Source of the DNA: an uncultured Sphingopyxis sp.
Lineage (GTDB): Bacteria > Pseudomonadota > Alphaproteobacteria > Sphingomonadales > Sphingomonadaceae
Assembly: GCA_937873425.1 (NCBI GenBank)
Contig: CALMYE010000028.1
Coordinates: 1-54,026 of the forward strand
DNA: 54,026 bases
Direction: 5' to 3'
Below are positions 9,302-18,542 of the stretch, in pieces. Under the pieces are notes generated by a model that was not told where the DNA came from, made no database searches, and saw nothing but the letters and a program-made list of their open reading frames with translations. The first letter of the stretch is position 1, and every line of letters begins with the position of its first letter. The translations under genes and the position numbers were made by a program.

Positions 9302-12055
9302 ATGAAACCATCTTCCCTTCTGCCTGCCCGTCTTCTGCGCACCAGCGCGCTCGGCGTTTCGCTCGCCGTCGTCACCCTGTCGGCGCCCGCGCTGGCGCAG
9401 GACGCCGCGCCGCAGGACGACGGCCATGACGACAGCGCGCCGATCATCGTCACCGCGCAGGGGCGTTCGCAGCTCCTGTCCGACGTGCCGGTCGCCATCT
9501 CGGCGGTGAGCGCCGAGACGCTGCAGAACAGCGGCGCCAACGACATCCGCCAGCTCAACCAGGTCGCCCCCTCGCTGCTCGTCTCCTCGACCGGCTCGGA
9601 AGCGAACGGCTCGGCGCGCATCCGCGGCATCGGCACCGTCGGCGACAACCCCGGCCTCGAAAGCTCGGTGCCGGTGTTCATCGACGGCGTCTATCGCTCG
9701 CGCTCGGGCATCGGCCTCAACGAACTGGGCGAGATCGACCGCGTCGAGGTGCAGCGCGGTCCGCAGGGCACGCTCGGCGGCCGCAACTCGTCGGCGGGCC
9801 TGATCAGCATCTATTCGAAGAAGCCCGATTTCAACTTCGGCGCCACCGCCGAGGCCACCTATGGCAATTATGATTACTGGCGCCTCGGCGGCAGCATCAC
9901 CGGACCGATCAGCGACACGATCGCCGCGCGCCTCGACGGCATCTGGGTCAAGCGCGACGGTTTCCTGCGCGACACGGTGAACAACACCGACGTCAATAAT
10001 CGCGACCGCTATTTCCTGCGCGGCCAGCTGCTCTTTGAACCGACCGACGCGCTGTCGATCCGGCTGATCGCCGACTATACATTCCGTGAAGAGAAATGCT
10101 GCGGCGCCATCTATATCGACAACAGCGTCAATCCCTATATCGGCAATCTCAACAATCCGTCGACGCCGCTCACGCCGTTGCAGCCGAACGGCAACAACAT
10201 CATCAACGTGCTGCGCGACCTCGGCCAGCCGCTCGCGGCGTTCAACCAGGGCTATGCCCGCAACATCTCGGTCACGCCGGGCCGCAGCTATGCCGGCCGG
10301 ACCAAGGATTATGGCGTTTCGGGCCAGATCGACTATGATTTCGGCGGTGCGACGCTGACCTCGATCACCGGCTATCGCCAATATCGGTCGAGCCAGGCCG
10401 GCGACGTCGATTATGGCGTGGTCGACATCCTGTATCGCGCACCCAGCGACGATGCCTATCGCCAGTTCCACACCTTCACCCAGGAAATCCGCCTGCAGGG
10501 CGAGGCGTTCGACGGCAAGCTCGACTGGCTGATCGGCGGCTTCTACGCCAACGAGAAGCTGACGGTTCGCGACAATCTGCGCTTCGGCAATCAATATGGG
10601 CGCTTCGCCGCCTGCCGCCTGATCTCGGGCGGCGGCCTCGCGGGCCTCTATTCGCCGGGCAGCCCGTCGTGCATCATTCCCGGCGTCGGCCAGGCGACGA
10701 TCACCGGCGCCTTCGGGGCCGCCGCGCCCGCCATCCTCGGCGCCCTGACCCAGCTCGACAGCATCAACGATCGCGGCAGCATCAACGACCGCTATTTCCA
10801 GAAGGATACGAACTGGGCGCTGTTCACGCACAATATCGTCCACATCACCGACAAGCTCGATCTGACGCTGGGCGTGCGCTACACCCACGACAAGAAGAAT
10901 TTCTCGGCGTCCTTCACCAACGACAATCAGGCGTGCGTCAACATCCAGAATCTGGTGGGCGGATTCCTGGCCAACCCCGCGCTGGCCGCCATCTCGGGCG
11001 GCCTGATCGGGCTCGGCTGTCAGGGCAATTCGACCGCCGAACTCAACGGCGTGTCGATCAACGACAGCCGCAGCGAGGACGAATGGACCGGCACCGCGAT
11101 CCTGTCGTACAAGCCGGTCGACGATCTGCTGGTCTATGCCAGCTTCGCGCGCGGCTACAAGGCGGGCGGCTTCAACCTCGACCGCTCGGCGCTCAAGGCG
11201 CCGACCCCGACCTTCGCCTCCGTCGGCGGAGCGCAGGCGCTGGTCGGCAACCTTCAGTTCGACCCCGAGCTGGTCGACAGCTATGAACTGGGCGCCAAAT
11301 ATTCGACCGGTCCGTTCAGCCTCAGCGTGTCGGCCTTCCGGTCGGATTTCAGCAATTTCCAGCTGAACACCTTCAACGGCACCGTCTTCCTGGTCCAGAC
11401 GATCAACGGGTGCGACAATCTGGTCGGCGGACCCGATGCCGACACCGACCTGAGTTCGGCCACCGGCAGCTGCGCCCCGGGCGACGTCACCTATGGCGTG
11501 CGCACCCAGGGCATCGAGCTGGAGGCTTCGCTGGTTCCCGCCCGCAACTTCCGCGTCGCGGCGGGCCTGACCTATGCGCGCACCAAATATCGCAGCGACC
11601 TGGTCGGCAACAAGTCGGGCGCGCCGCTCGACGCCGCGCTCCGCAAGCTGCCCGGCGACAATATGTCGAACGCGCCCGAACTGGTCGCGACCGGCAGCGT
11701 TACCTGGACGCCCGAACTGGGCGGCGGACTGACCGGCCTCGTCTATTTCGATGGCCGCATGACCAGCGACTATAACACCGGGTCCGACCTGTTCCCGCAA
11801 AAGGAACAGGATGGCTATGCGATCTTCAACGCCCGCGTCGGCGTTCGCGGCGACAGGGAGAAATGGGCCGTCGAGCTTTGGGCGCAGAATATCTTCAACA
11901 AGCAATATGCCCAGGTCGCCTTCAACACGCCGTTCCAGGCGGGCGGCGCGGGCGCGCCCTTCACCGACCCGCAATATCCGGGTGGACGCCAGGTCTTCTC
12001 GATGTTCCTGGCCGAACCGCGGACCTATGGCGTGACGCTGCGCGGCAAGTTCTAA
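9302..12055 (+). CDS. TonB-dependent receptor (first of a tandem pair)
   Basis: Outer-membrane receptor of 917 residues that would import an unknown substrate using TonB energy. Signal peptide ends in SAPALAQD; a TonB-box-like DSAPIIVTAQG precedes the plug domain (VPVAISAVSAETL, RIRGIGTVGDNPGLESSV, RVEVQRGPQGTLGGRNSSAG). The rest is a 22-strand-type barrel ending in the canonical YGVTLRGKF with C-terminal Phe. It is clearly paralogous to the next gene, sharing GYKAGGFNLD, the CC pair in the EEKCCG region and the C-terminus. The plug motif reads TLGGRNSSAGLISIYSKKP where relatives have TLFGRNSTAGLINIVTKGP. The ligand cannot be read from sequence. Confidence 0.92.
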   Translation: MKPSSLLPARLLRTSALGVSLAVVTLSAPALAQDAAPQDDGHDDSAPIIVTAQGRSQLLSDVPVAISAVSAETLQNSGANDIRQLNQVAPSLLVSSTGSEANGSARIRGIGTVGDNPGLESSVPVFIDGVYRSRSGIGLNELGEIDRVEVQRGPQGTLGGRNSSAGLISIYSKKPDFNFGATAEATYGNYDYWRLGGSITGPISDTIAARLDGIWVKRDGFLRDTVNNTDVNNRDRYFLRGQLLFEPTDALSIRLIADYTFREEKCCGAIYIDNSVNPYIGNLNNPSTPLTPLQPNGNNIINVLRDLGQPLAAFNQGYARNISVTPGRSYAGRTKDYGVSGQIDYDFGGATLTSITGYRQYRSSQAGDVDYGVVDILYRAPSDDAYRQFHTFTQEIRLQGEAFDGKLDWLIGGFYANEKLTVRDNLRFGNQYGRFAACRLISGGGLAGLYSPGSPSCIIPGVGQATITGAFGAAAPAILGALTQLDSINDRGSINDRYFQKDTNWALFTHNIVHITDKLDLTLGVRYTHDKKNFSASFTNDNQACVNIQNLVGGFLANPALAAISGGLIGLGCQGNSTAELNGVSINDSRSEDEWTGTAILSYKPVDDLLVYASFARGYKAGGFNLDRSALKAPTPTFASVGGAQALVGNLQFDPELVDSYELGAKYSTGPFSLSVSAFRSDFSNFQLNTFNGTVFLVQTINGCDNLVGGPDADTDLSSATGSCAPGDVTYGVRTQGIELEASLVPARNFRVAAGLTYARTKYRSDLVGNKSGAPLDAALRKLPGDNMSNAPELVATGSVTWTPELGGGLTGLVYFDGRMTSDYNTGSDLFPQKEQDGYAIFNARVGVRGDREKWAVELWAQNIFNKQYAQVAFNTPFQAGGAGAPFTDPQYPGGRQVFSMFLAEPRTYGVTLRGKF

Positions 12056-12087
12056 CGCCGCCGCCCACGCCCGGCAGGGCCTTTTCC

Positions 12088-12124
12088 GCCGCCCGCATCC
12101 CAGCGATGCGGGCGGCATTTTTTT
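12088..12124 (+). terminator. Rho-independent terminator between the tandem TonB receptors
   Basis: Perfect 12-bp stem: GCCGCCCGCATC (12088-12099) pairs with GATGCGGGCGGC (12105-12116), loop CCAGC, followed by A and seven T residues. This is the clearest intrinsic terminator in the window and implies that the two receptors are separate transcription units. Confidence 0.92.
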
Positions 12125-12191
12125 GACTTTGGCATCGCCCGAAAATCTGTTATCAGCGCTGAGAAATAAAACAGCCTGTGGGAGGATGACC
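12123..12191 (+). promoter_or_regulatory. Candidate promoter of the second TonB receptor
   Basis: TTGACT (12123-12128) overlaps the last bases of the upstream terminator; TGTTAT (12148-12153) is a possible -10 at a long 19-base spacing. GTGGGAGG at 12178-12185 is the ribosome site and favours ATG 12192 over ATG 12186. The promoter is suggested by position and weak consensus only. Confidence 0.4.
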
Positions 12192-14990
12192 ATGAAGACC
12201 TATGACGGGAAAATTGCGCGTATCGCGCGAACCGGCACCGCGGCGGCGGCGCTGGCGACAGCCCTCGCGGCGACGCCTTTGTGGGCGCAGGAAACGGCGG
12301 CGCAGGAGGGTGCGACCGCCGACGACGACACGATCATCGTCACCGCGACGCGGCGCAGCGAGCTGCTCTCCAACGTGCCGATCGCGGTGTCGGCCGTGTC
12401 GGGCGAAACGCTCGAGAAGACCGGCGCGACCGACGTGCGCGCGCTGGGGCAGGTCGCGCCCTCGCTGCTCGTTTCGGGCGCGACGAGCGAGGTCAATTTC
12501 ACCGCGCGCATCCGCGGCATCGGCACGGTCGGCGAGAATCCGGGGCTCGAATCCTCGGTCGGCCTGTTCATCGACGGAGTCTATCGCAGCCGCACCGGCG
12601 TCGGCCTGTCCGAGCTTGGCGACATCGAGCGCGTCGAGGTGCTGCGCGGGCCGCAGGGCACATTGTTCGGGCGCAACTCGACCGCGGGCCTGATCAACAT
12701 CGTCACCAAGGGGCCCGACCTCACCGGCTTCGGCGCCAAGGGGTCGATATCCTATGGCAATTACGATTATTGGCGCGTCGACGGCATGATCAACGCCCCG
12801 CTCGGCGAGACGGCGGCGGTGCGCCTCGACGGCGTGTGGCAGCAGCGCGACGGCTTCATCAGGAATGTGACGCCCGGCGAGCCCGACATCAACGACCGCG
12901 ACCGCTGGCTGCTGCGCGGGCAAGCGCTGTTCGAGCCGAACGACAGCCTGAAATTCCGCCTGATCGCCGATTACAGCGAGCGCAAGGAAAATTGCTGCGG
13001 CGGCATCCTGCTGGGTCCGGTGCGCAACCTCGCGCGCGGCCCCGACGGTTTTCCGGTGGCATCGGCCAACACATTGCTGCCCTTGCTCCAGGCGCTCGGC
13101 GCCAATCATCAGGTGCCGCCGGCGGGACAGAGCTTCATCCGCCAGCAGGCGACGACGCCCGGCGTGACCTATCGCTCCGACACCAAGGACTGGGGCCTGT
13201 CGGGCGAACTGACATATGATCTGGGCGGCGCGACGCTGACCTCGATCACCGCCTATCGCGACTATAAGAATGCGCAGGGGCAGGACGCGGACTTCAGCGC
13301 GCTCGGCGTGCTGCGCCGCACCGACCTCGACCGCCGCTTTCGCCTGTTCACGCAGGAGCTGCGGCTGCAGGGCGAGGCGTTCGACGGGCGGCTCGACTGG
13401 CTGGTCGGCGGCTATTTCGCCAACGAGCGGCTGAACGTCGACGACGACATCGTCTATGGCGCCAATTACGAGAAATTCGCCAACTGCCTGCTCTTCGCGC
13501 AGGCGCTGCCCTCGGCGGTGCTGCCGTCGAACGCGCACTGCGTCAACGTGCCGGTGGTGCAGGGGACGATCGCCGCGCTGCCGCCCGGCGCGACGCGCAG
13601 CCTGCTCGAGGCGCTGGTCGCCAATCCGGCGCGGCCCGGCTTCGGCTCGGTCGCCGCGGCGCTCGGCCAGCCGGGGCTCGCGATCAACGGCACCGGCAAC
13701 GCCGGATCGACCTTCGAGCAGAAGAGCCGCAACTATGCGATCTTCACCCACAACAGCTTCGACATCGTCGAGGATACGCTGACGCTGACGGTCGGCGCGC
13801 GCTATACCAGCGAACGCAAGACGCTCGATGCCGATGCCAATTTCAGCAACGCCATCTGCCCGCTGATCGTCAATTCGCCGCTCCAGTCGCTCGCGACCCT
13901 GCCCTGCGTGATCAACGGCACCGCGCCCGACCTGCCGCGCGGCAGCGCGGGGACGAAGTTCAAGGACAATGAGTGGACCGGCACCGTCGTGCTGAGCTGG
14001 AAGCCGACGCGCGACCTGCTCGTCTATGGCTCGGCGTCGAAGGGCTACAAGGCCGGGGGCTTCAACCTCGACTTCTCGGCGCTCGACCGGCCGTGCAGCA
14101 CGGCGTTCGACGCGGCCTGCGCCGCGCGGCTCGCGCTGCCCGCCAACTCGCCGGGCAACGGCCGGCCCGAGGCGAGCGACCTGCAGTTCGCGAGCGAGAA
14201 GGTCGATGCCTATGAATTCGGGATCAAATATGACGGCCCCGGCATCGACGTGAACCTCGCCGCCTTCTATCAGGAATATAGCAACTATCAGCTCAACACC
14301 TTCAACGGCGTCAATTTCGAGGTCACCAACATCCAGGCGTGCAAGGACGATCTGGGCGGCGCCGACAGCGACGGGTCGGCAACGTCGGGCGCCTGCGCGT
14401 CTGACCGGCTCAAGCCCGGCGTGGTCGCCAAGGGGATCGAGATCGAGGCGTTCCTGCGCCCCGCGCGCTATCTGACGGTCAATATGGGGCTGACCTATGT
14501 CGACACCCTCTATCGCCGCAACCTCGTCGGCACGAACGGCCGGCCGCTGTCGCCGGTGCTGTTCCAGCTGCCCGGGCGCGGCGTGTCGAACGCCGCCGAA
14601 TATGTCGCGACCGCGGGGATCAGCTGGACGCCACCGATCGGCAGTTCGGGGCTGACCGGCCTCGTCTATCTCGACACCCGCCTGCAGAGCGACACCAACA
14701 CCGGCTCCGACCTCGACGTCGAGAAGATCCAGGACGGCTTCGCGGTCTTCAACGGGCGCCTCGGCCTCTATGGTCCCGACCGGCGCTGGGGCATCGAGCT
14801 GTGGGGCCAGAATATCTTCAACAAGAAATATTACATGATCGGCGCCGACATGCCGCTGCAGGGCGGCGGCACCTTCCGCGCGGTCGCGGCGCCGGCGTCG
14901 AGCGGGCTCGCCGCCACCGCGAACCAGCTGTTCGTCGGCTTCCCCGGCGAACCGCGCACCTATGGCGTGACGCTGCGCGGCCGGTTCTGA
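12192..14990 (+). CDS. TonB-dependent receptor (second of a tandem pair)
   Basis: Outer-membrane receptor of 932 residues, paralogous to its upstream neighbour along the whole length. Signal peptide ends in TPLWAQE; TonB-box-like DTIIVTATRR; plug motifs VPIAVSAVSGETL, RIRGIGTVGENPGLESSV and RVEVLRGPQGTLFGRNSTAG in canonical form; barrel with KGYKAGGFNLDFS and the terminus YGVTLRGRF. The extracellular regions differ most from the first copy, notably around 13480-13720 and 14090-14170, where extra cysteine-containing segments appear. A tandem duplication followed by loop divergence is the natural reading. Substrate unknown. Confidence 0.92.
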   Translation: MKTYDGKIARIARTGTAAAALATALAATPLWAQETAAQEGATADDDTIIVTATRRSELLSNVPIAVSAVSGETLEKTGATDVRALGQVAPSLLVSGATSEVNFTARIRGIGTVGENPGLESSVGLFIDGVYRSRTGVGLSELGDIERVEVLRGPQGTLFGRNSTAGLINIVTKGPDLTGFGAKGSISYGNYDYWRVDGMINAPLGETAAVRLDGVWQQRDGFIRNVTPGEPDINDRDRWLLRGQALFEPNDSLKFRLIADYSERKENCCGGILLGPVRNLARGPDGFPVASANTLLPLLQALGANHQVPPAGQSFIRQQATTPGVTYRSDTKDWGLSGELTYDLGGATLTSITAYRDYKNAQGQDADFSALGVLRRTDLDRRFRLFTQELRLQGEAFDGRLDWLVGGYFANERLNVDDDIVYGANYEKFANCLLFAQALPSAVLPSNAHCVNVPVVQGTIAALPPGATRSLLEALVANPARPGFGSVAAALGQPGLAINGTGNAGSTFEQKSRNYAIFTHNSFDIVEDTLTLTVGARYTSERKTLDADANFSNAICPLIVNSPLQSLATLPCVINGTAPDLPRGSAGTKFKDNEWTGTVVLSWKPTRDLLVYGSASKGYKAGGFNLDFSALDRPCSTAFDAACAARLALPANSPGNGRPEASDLQFASEKVDAYEFGIKYDGPGIDVNLAAFYQEYSNYQLNTFNGVNFEVTNIQACKDDLGGADSDGSATSGACASDRLKPGVVAKGIEIEAFLRPARYLTVNMGLTYVDTLYRRNLVGTNGRPLSPVLFQLPGRGVSNAAEYVATAGISWTPPIGSSGLTGLVYLDTRLQSDTNTGSDLDVEKIQDGFAVFNGRLGLYGPDRRWGIELWGQNIFNKKYYMIGADMPLQGGGTFRAVAAPASSGLAATANQLFVGFPGEPRTYGVTLRGRF

Positions 14991-15330
14991 CCGGCGCGCG
15001 CCTCCCCTCTCCCCCCTCTCCCCCCTTCCGCATGGCGGGAGGGGCGGGACGGGTCCGCCGCGGCCGGGGCACTGCCGCCGGCGGGCCCGCTCCCAAAACC
15101 GGCCGCACGCCGCCGTAAATGCGGCTTATGATCCTGTTTTCCTGCGCCGATTTCCGCGCCGCCCGAGGCCCTGCCCAATGTTTTTTGGGGTGGTCCCCGT
15201 CCCGCAACTGCGCCAGCAAGGCGCATCCTGTCCGCGCGCCGCGACCATGCGCTGCGACGGGAAGCGGCGGCGACGGCGGGGGGACGGCCGCCGCCGCAAC
15301 CGCGAGGGCGGATCGGGGTCGTGAACCGGA
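14991..15330. other. Intergenic stretch without recognisable gene
   Basis: About 340 bases between the second receptor and the sensor kinase. It starts with a pyrimidine-rich run (CCTCCCCTCTCCCCC) and is otherwise unremarkable GC-rich sequence. No convincing ORF, terminator or promoter is seen. Confidence 0.5.
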
Positions 15331-17649
15331 ATGAAAATTGACTTCCGCCGCCGGCCGCGCGACATCGGTGGCACCATGCCGCCAGCCCATCGGCCAGAAC
15401 AGCGCATCGCCGTCATCCTCGCCGCGGTGCTGGCGGTGCTGGCGATGCTGGTTCCGGCCGCCGCCGCGGCGCAGGACATTCCGGCGATCGGGCTGCGCAC
15501 CGGCGAGGATGCGCCGCCGCTCGCACCCCATGTCCGCTACAGGGTTGCGCCGGCCGGCGCAGCGAGCCTCGATCCCGCCGCCCTGCTCGCCGGACCGCTC
15601 GCGCGCGTCACCGGGCCGACGATCCATTTCGGTCCGCCCGGACGCCAGACGCTGGTGGCGGTCAAGGTCCGCAACATCGGCGAACAGCAGGGGAGCTGGA
15701 TCTTCACCACCGGGCGCGGGTCGCTCAGCCATTTCCGGCTCTACGAGGTCGCGGGCGGGCGGCTGGACCTGCTCGTCGACGGTTCCGATCCCGAAGCGGC
15801 GCGCGCGAATCTGCGGACCTATCAGGCGTTCAGCACCGAATTCGTGCTCGATCCGGGGCAGGAAAAGCTGCTGCTGATCGACTTCCTGTCGGAAAATTCG
15901 ACCTATCTTCCGCTCAAGATCAACAGCTACGGCAGCTTCTTCAAGGAACGGCGCGCCAATATCGCGATGGTGTCGGGGGTCGTGTTCGGCGCGGTCGTGC
16001 TGATCCTGCTCAATTTCCTCTTCTTCTCGATCACCGGGCACCGCGAATTCATCTGGCTGGCGACCGCGCAGATTTTCTTCGCGCTCAATACCGTCCATTC
16101 GGAGGGCTATATCACCATCTTCTTCCTCGCCGACGCGCCGCTGGTCGGCGTCGCGATCGAGGATTTCTTCAAATGCGGCTTTGCCGCCGCGATGGCGCAG
16201 TTCGGCCGCGCCTTCGTCGATACGCGCACCCATTTTCCGCGCAGCGACCGGGCGCTGCGGCTGCTGATCGCCGCGGCGCTGGCGATCATGGTGGCACAGC
16301 CGGCGCTCGCGCTCTATCCGCCCGGCGTCCGCCACTTCCTCCACATCGGCGGCTGGCTGGTCGCGGTCGCGGTCGCGCTGTTCCTGCCCTTCGTCGGTTT
16401 CGCGGCGATGCAGCAGCTCGGCCGCCAGCTCTGGCCGCTGTTCGTCGGCTGGGCGAGCCTCGCGCTGTTCATCATCTATGCGGCGATCGCCTCGATGGGC
16501 TATTTCGCCTGGCTGCCGATCAACTGGCACCTCGCCGGCCCGGTCGGCCTGTTCGAATCGATCATGGTGACGGTCGCGCTCGGGCTCAACCTCAAGAAGA
16601 TCCAGAACGACAAGCTCGCCGCCGACCGCAACTATGCGCGTTCGATGCAGGAGCAGCTGGCGATCAGCGAGCGCGCCGCGCGGCTGGCCGAGGAAAAGGC
16701 CTTCGCGCTCGAAACGGTGAACAGCCAGAACGCGCTGCTGCATGCGTCGGGGCACGACAGCAAGCAGGTCATCCTCGCGCTCAACACCGCGATCGACGTG
16801 CTGAAGCGCGGCGATGCGCAGGGGGTCCATGCCGAGCTGACCGACATGCTGCAAAGCTCGGCCGCCTATCTCGGCGGGATCGTCTCGACGACGCTGTCGG
16901 GCGCCAATATCGTCGGCAGCGACAGGCCCTTTCTCGCGATCGGGGCCTTCGACGGCGCCGCGCTCGTCGAACCGCTGCGGATGATGTTCAAGACCCCCTT
17001 TGCCGACAAGCGGCTGACGCTGGAGACGCGCGCGGCCGGCGCGGTCACCATCCTGTCCGACAAGCCGCTGTTGATGCGCGCGATCGCCAACCTGCTCAGC
17101 AATTCGTACAAATATACCGAGACGGGCGGGGCGAGTGTCACGCTCGAACGGCAGGGCGCCGAAGCGATCGTCACGATCCGCGACACCGGCCGGGGCATGC
17201 CCGCCGAGGTCGCCGCGGCGCTGAATGGCGACCGCACCGCGCGGCTGCGCGCCGACGAGAGCGTCCACGGCACCGGGTCGGGCTTCCGCTCGGCCAAGCG
17301 GCTGATCGAGGCACTCGGCGGATCGCTGGCGATCGCCGACTCGACCCCGGCGGGGACCACGCTCCGCATCGTCCTGCCGTGCGCCTTCGCCGCCGTCACC
17401 CCCTGCCCGGCCGAACAGCTGCAAGCGGGGCTGGCGGAGTGGCGCCTTCTCGACTTCGACCGGCGCGAGGCCTTCGATGCGGCGCTCGCCGCCGCCGAGG
17501 TGCCGCGCGAGCGGATCGTCGCGCTGACCTATGACGATACGACCGTCGCGCGCGGGCGGCTCGGCGACATGGTGGGCCTGATGCTGATCAAGCCGCCGTG
17601 CCGCGAACTGCTGCGGCATCCGGCGCTGCGGCGGTCAGAGCAATTGTAG
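15331..17649 (+). CDS. 7TM-DISM sensor histidine kinase with degenerate C-terminal extension
   Basis: Membrane sensor kinase of 772 residues. N-terminal signal segment (VILAAVLAVLAMLVP), a periplasmic 7TMR-DISM-type beta domain (about 55-190), seven hydrophobic segments (about 210-410), a coiled linker with an unusual dimerisation motif HASGHDSKQVILAL (probable phospho-acceptor His475), and an ATPase domain with NLLSNSYKYTE, DTGRGMP (from D618) and GTGSGFRSAKRL (from 647). The last 85 or so residues, including ALTYDDTTVARGRLG and LIKPPCREL, vaguely resemble a receiver domain lacking its phospho-acceptor Asp. Its stop overlaps the convergent response regulator, its likely partner. ATG 15376 is an alternative start that gives a more usual signal peptide. 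Confidence 0.88.
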   Translation: MKIDFRRRPRDIGGTMPPAHRPEQRIAVILAAVLAVLAMLVPAAAAAQDIPAIGLRTGEDAPPLAPHVRYRVAPAGAASLDPAALLAGPLARVTGPTIHFGPPGRQTLVAVKVRNIGEQQGSWIFTTGRGSLSHFRLYEVAGGRLDLLVDGSDPEAARANLRTYQAFSTEFVLDPGQEKLLLIDFLSENSTYLPLKINSYGSFFKERRANIAMVSGVVFGAVVLILLNFLFFSITGHREFIWLATAQIFFALNTVHSEGYITIFFLADAPLVGVAIEDFFKCGFAAAMAQFGRAFVDTRTHFPRSDRALRLLIAAALAIMVAQPALALYPPGVRHFLHIGGWLVAVAVALFLPFVGFAAMQQLGRQLWPLFVGWASLALFIIYAAIASMGYFAWLPINWHLAGPVGLFESIMVTVALGLNLKKIQNDKLAADRNYARSMQEQLAISERAARLAEEKAFALETVNSQNALLHASGHDSKQVILALNTAIDVLKRGDAQGVHAELTDMLQSSAAYLGGIVSTTLSGANIVGSDRPFLAIGAFDGAALVEPLRMMFKTPFADKRLTLETRAAGAVTILSDKPLLMRAIANLLSNSYKYTETGGASVTLERQGAEAIVTIRDTGRGMPAEVAAALNGDRTARLRADESVHGTGSGFRSAKRLIEALGGSLAIADSTPAGTTLRIVLPCAFAAVTPCPAEQLQAGLAEWRLLDFDRREAFDAALAAAEVPRERIVALTYDDTTVARGRLGDMVGLMLIKPPCRELLRHPALRRSEQL

Positions 17650-18252
17650 CTCCTGCGCCCGCTCGACGATCTTGCGATTGTTGGCGACATTGAGCTTGCG
17701 GCGCAGTTCGGCGATATGGAAGGAGACAGTCGGCTGCGCGATCGACAGCCGATAGGCGATCTCCTTGTTCGATTCGCCCTGCGCCAGATAGTGGAGGATC
17801 GCCATCTGCCGCGACGACAGCGCGACCGGCGGCTGGTTGAACCGGCCGAGCGCCTCGCGCATGTGGGGCGATATGAAGATGTCGCCCGCCAGCGCCGCGT
17901 CGCAGGCCGCGACGATCTGGTCGGGCGGGTCGGACTTGCTGACCACCGCGCGCGCGCCGAGCTTCAGCGCATAGTCGATCTCGCTGAGCAATGTCTCGCC
18001 GGTCAGGATGATCACCGTCATGTCGCGCGACCCGACGATCTCGGCCAGCACGCTGACGCCGCGCACGTCGGGCAGGTTGAGGTCGAGGATGACGAGATCG
18101 ACCGGCTGCGACTGGACGAAGGCGCAGACCGTGGCGCCGCGATCGAGCATGCCGGCGACCGCATAGCGCGGATGGCCGGCGAACAGCAGTTTCAGGCCGT
18201 TTTGCGTGATGCCGTGATCGTCGACGATCAGGATATGATGCTTCGTGTCCAT
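17635..18252 (-). CDS. LuxR/NarL-type response regulator
   Basis: Protein of 205 residues: receiver domain with acidic pair D11-D12, phospho-acceptor D57 (VILDLNLPD), T84 and K106, and a LuxR-type helix-turn-helix at the C-terminus ([50 protein letters not shown]). It probably activates or represses genes in response to the convergent sensor kinase. The start at 18252 follows a GGGGAGGG site about 11 bases upstream; longer in-frame starts at 18279 and 18291 exist. The final codons overlap the kinase gene by 15 bases on the opposite strand. tRNA-Arg lies upstream on the same strand. Confidence 0.9.
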   Translation of the reverse strand: MDTKHHILIVDDHGITQNGLKLLFAGHPRYAVAGMLDRGATVCAFVQSQPVDLVILDLNLPDVRGVSVLAEIVGSRDMTVIILTGETLLSEIDYALKLGARAVVSKSDPPDQIVAACDAALAGDIFISPHMREALGRFNQPPVALSSRQMAILHYLAQGESNKEIAYRLSIAQPTVSFHIAELRRKLNVANNRKIVERAQELQLL

Positions 18253-18380
18253 CGCGGCAGGCACCCTCCCCAAGGGCATATCGGCGATCATGCCCCGGCG
18301 GCGAGACAAGGCGCAACCTGAATTTTCTTGGGTGTTCCGGGGTGACGGGACCGGGCCCTATTTCCGCCTTTCCGGCGGCG

Positions 18381-18457
<77 letters not shown>

Positions 18458-18542
18458 TTCGCCGACGGCGGCCTCTAGCAAGGGAGCGGCGCGCCAGCAA
18501 TGGGCTATCGACCGTGGGCTGCGGATATGCGAAGCGGCATAT

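Noticed and set aside
9146-12193. Antisense ORF of 1015 codons opposite the first TonB receptor (similar ones at 12153-13751, 14818-17619 and 28702-31191)
   Set aside because: These are open only because of the high GC content. Composition is Arg/Ala/Asp-rich without recognisable domains, and each lies over a well-supported gene.
14991-15330. Short ORFs in the gap before the sensor kinase
   Set aside because: They lack ribosome sites, family motifs and credible codon use.
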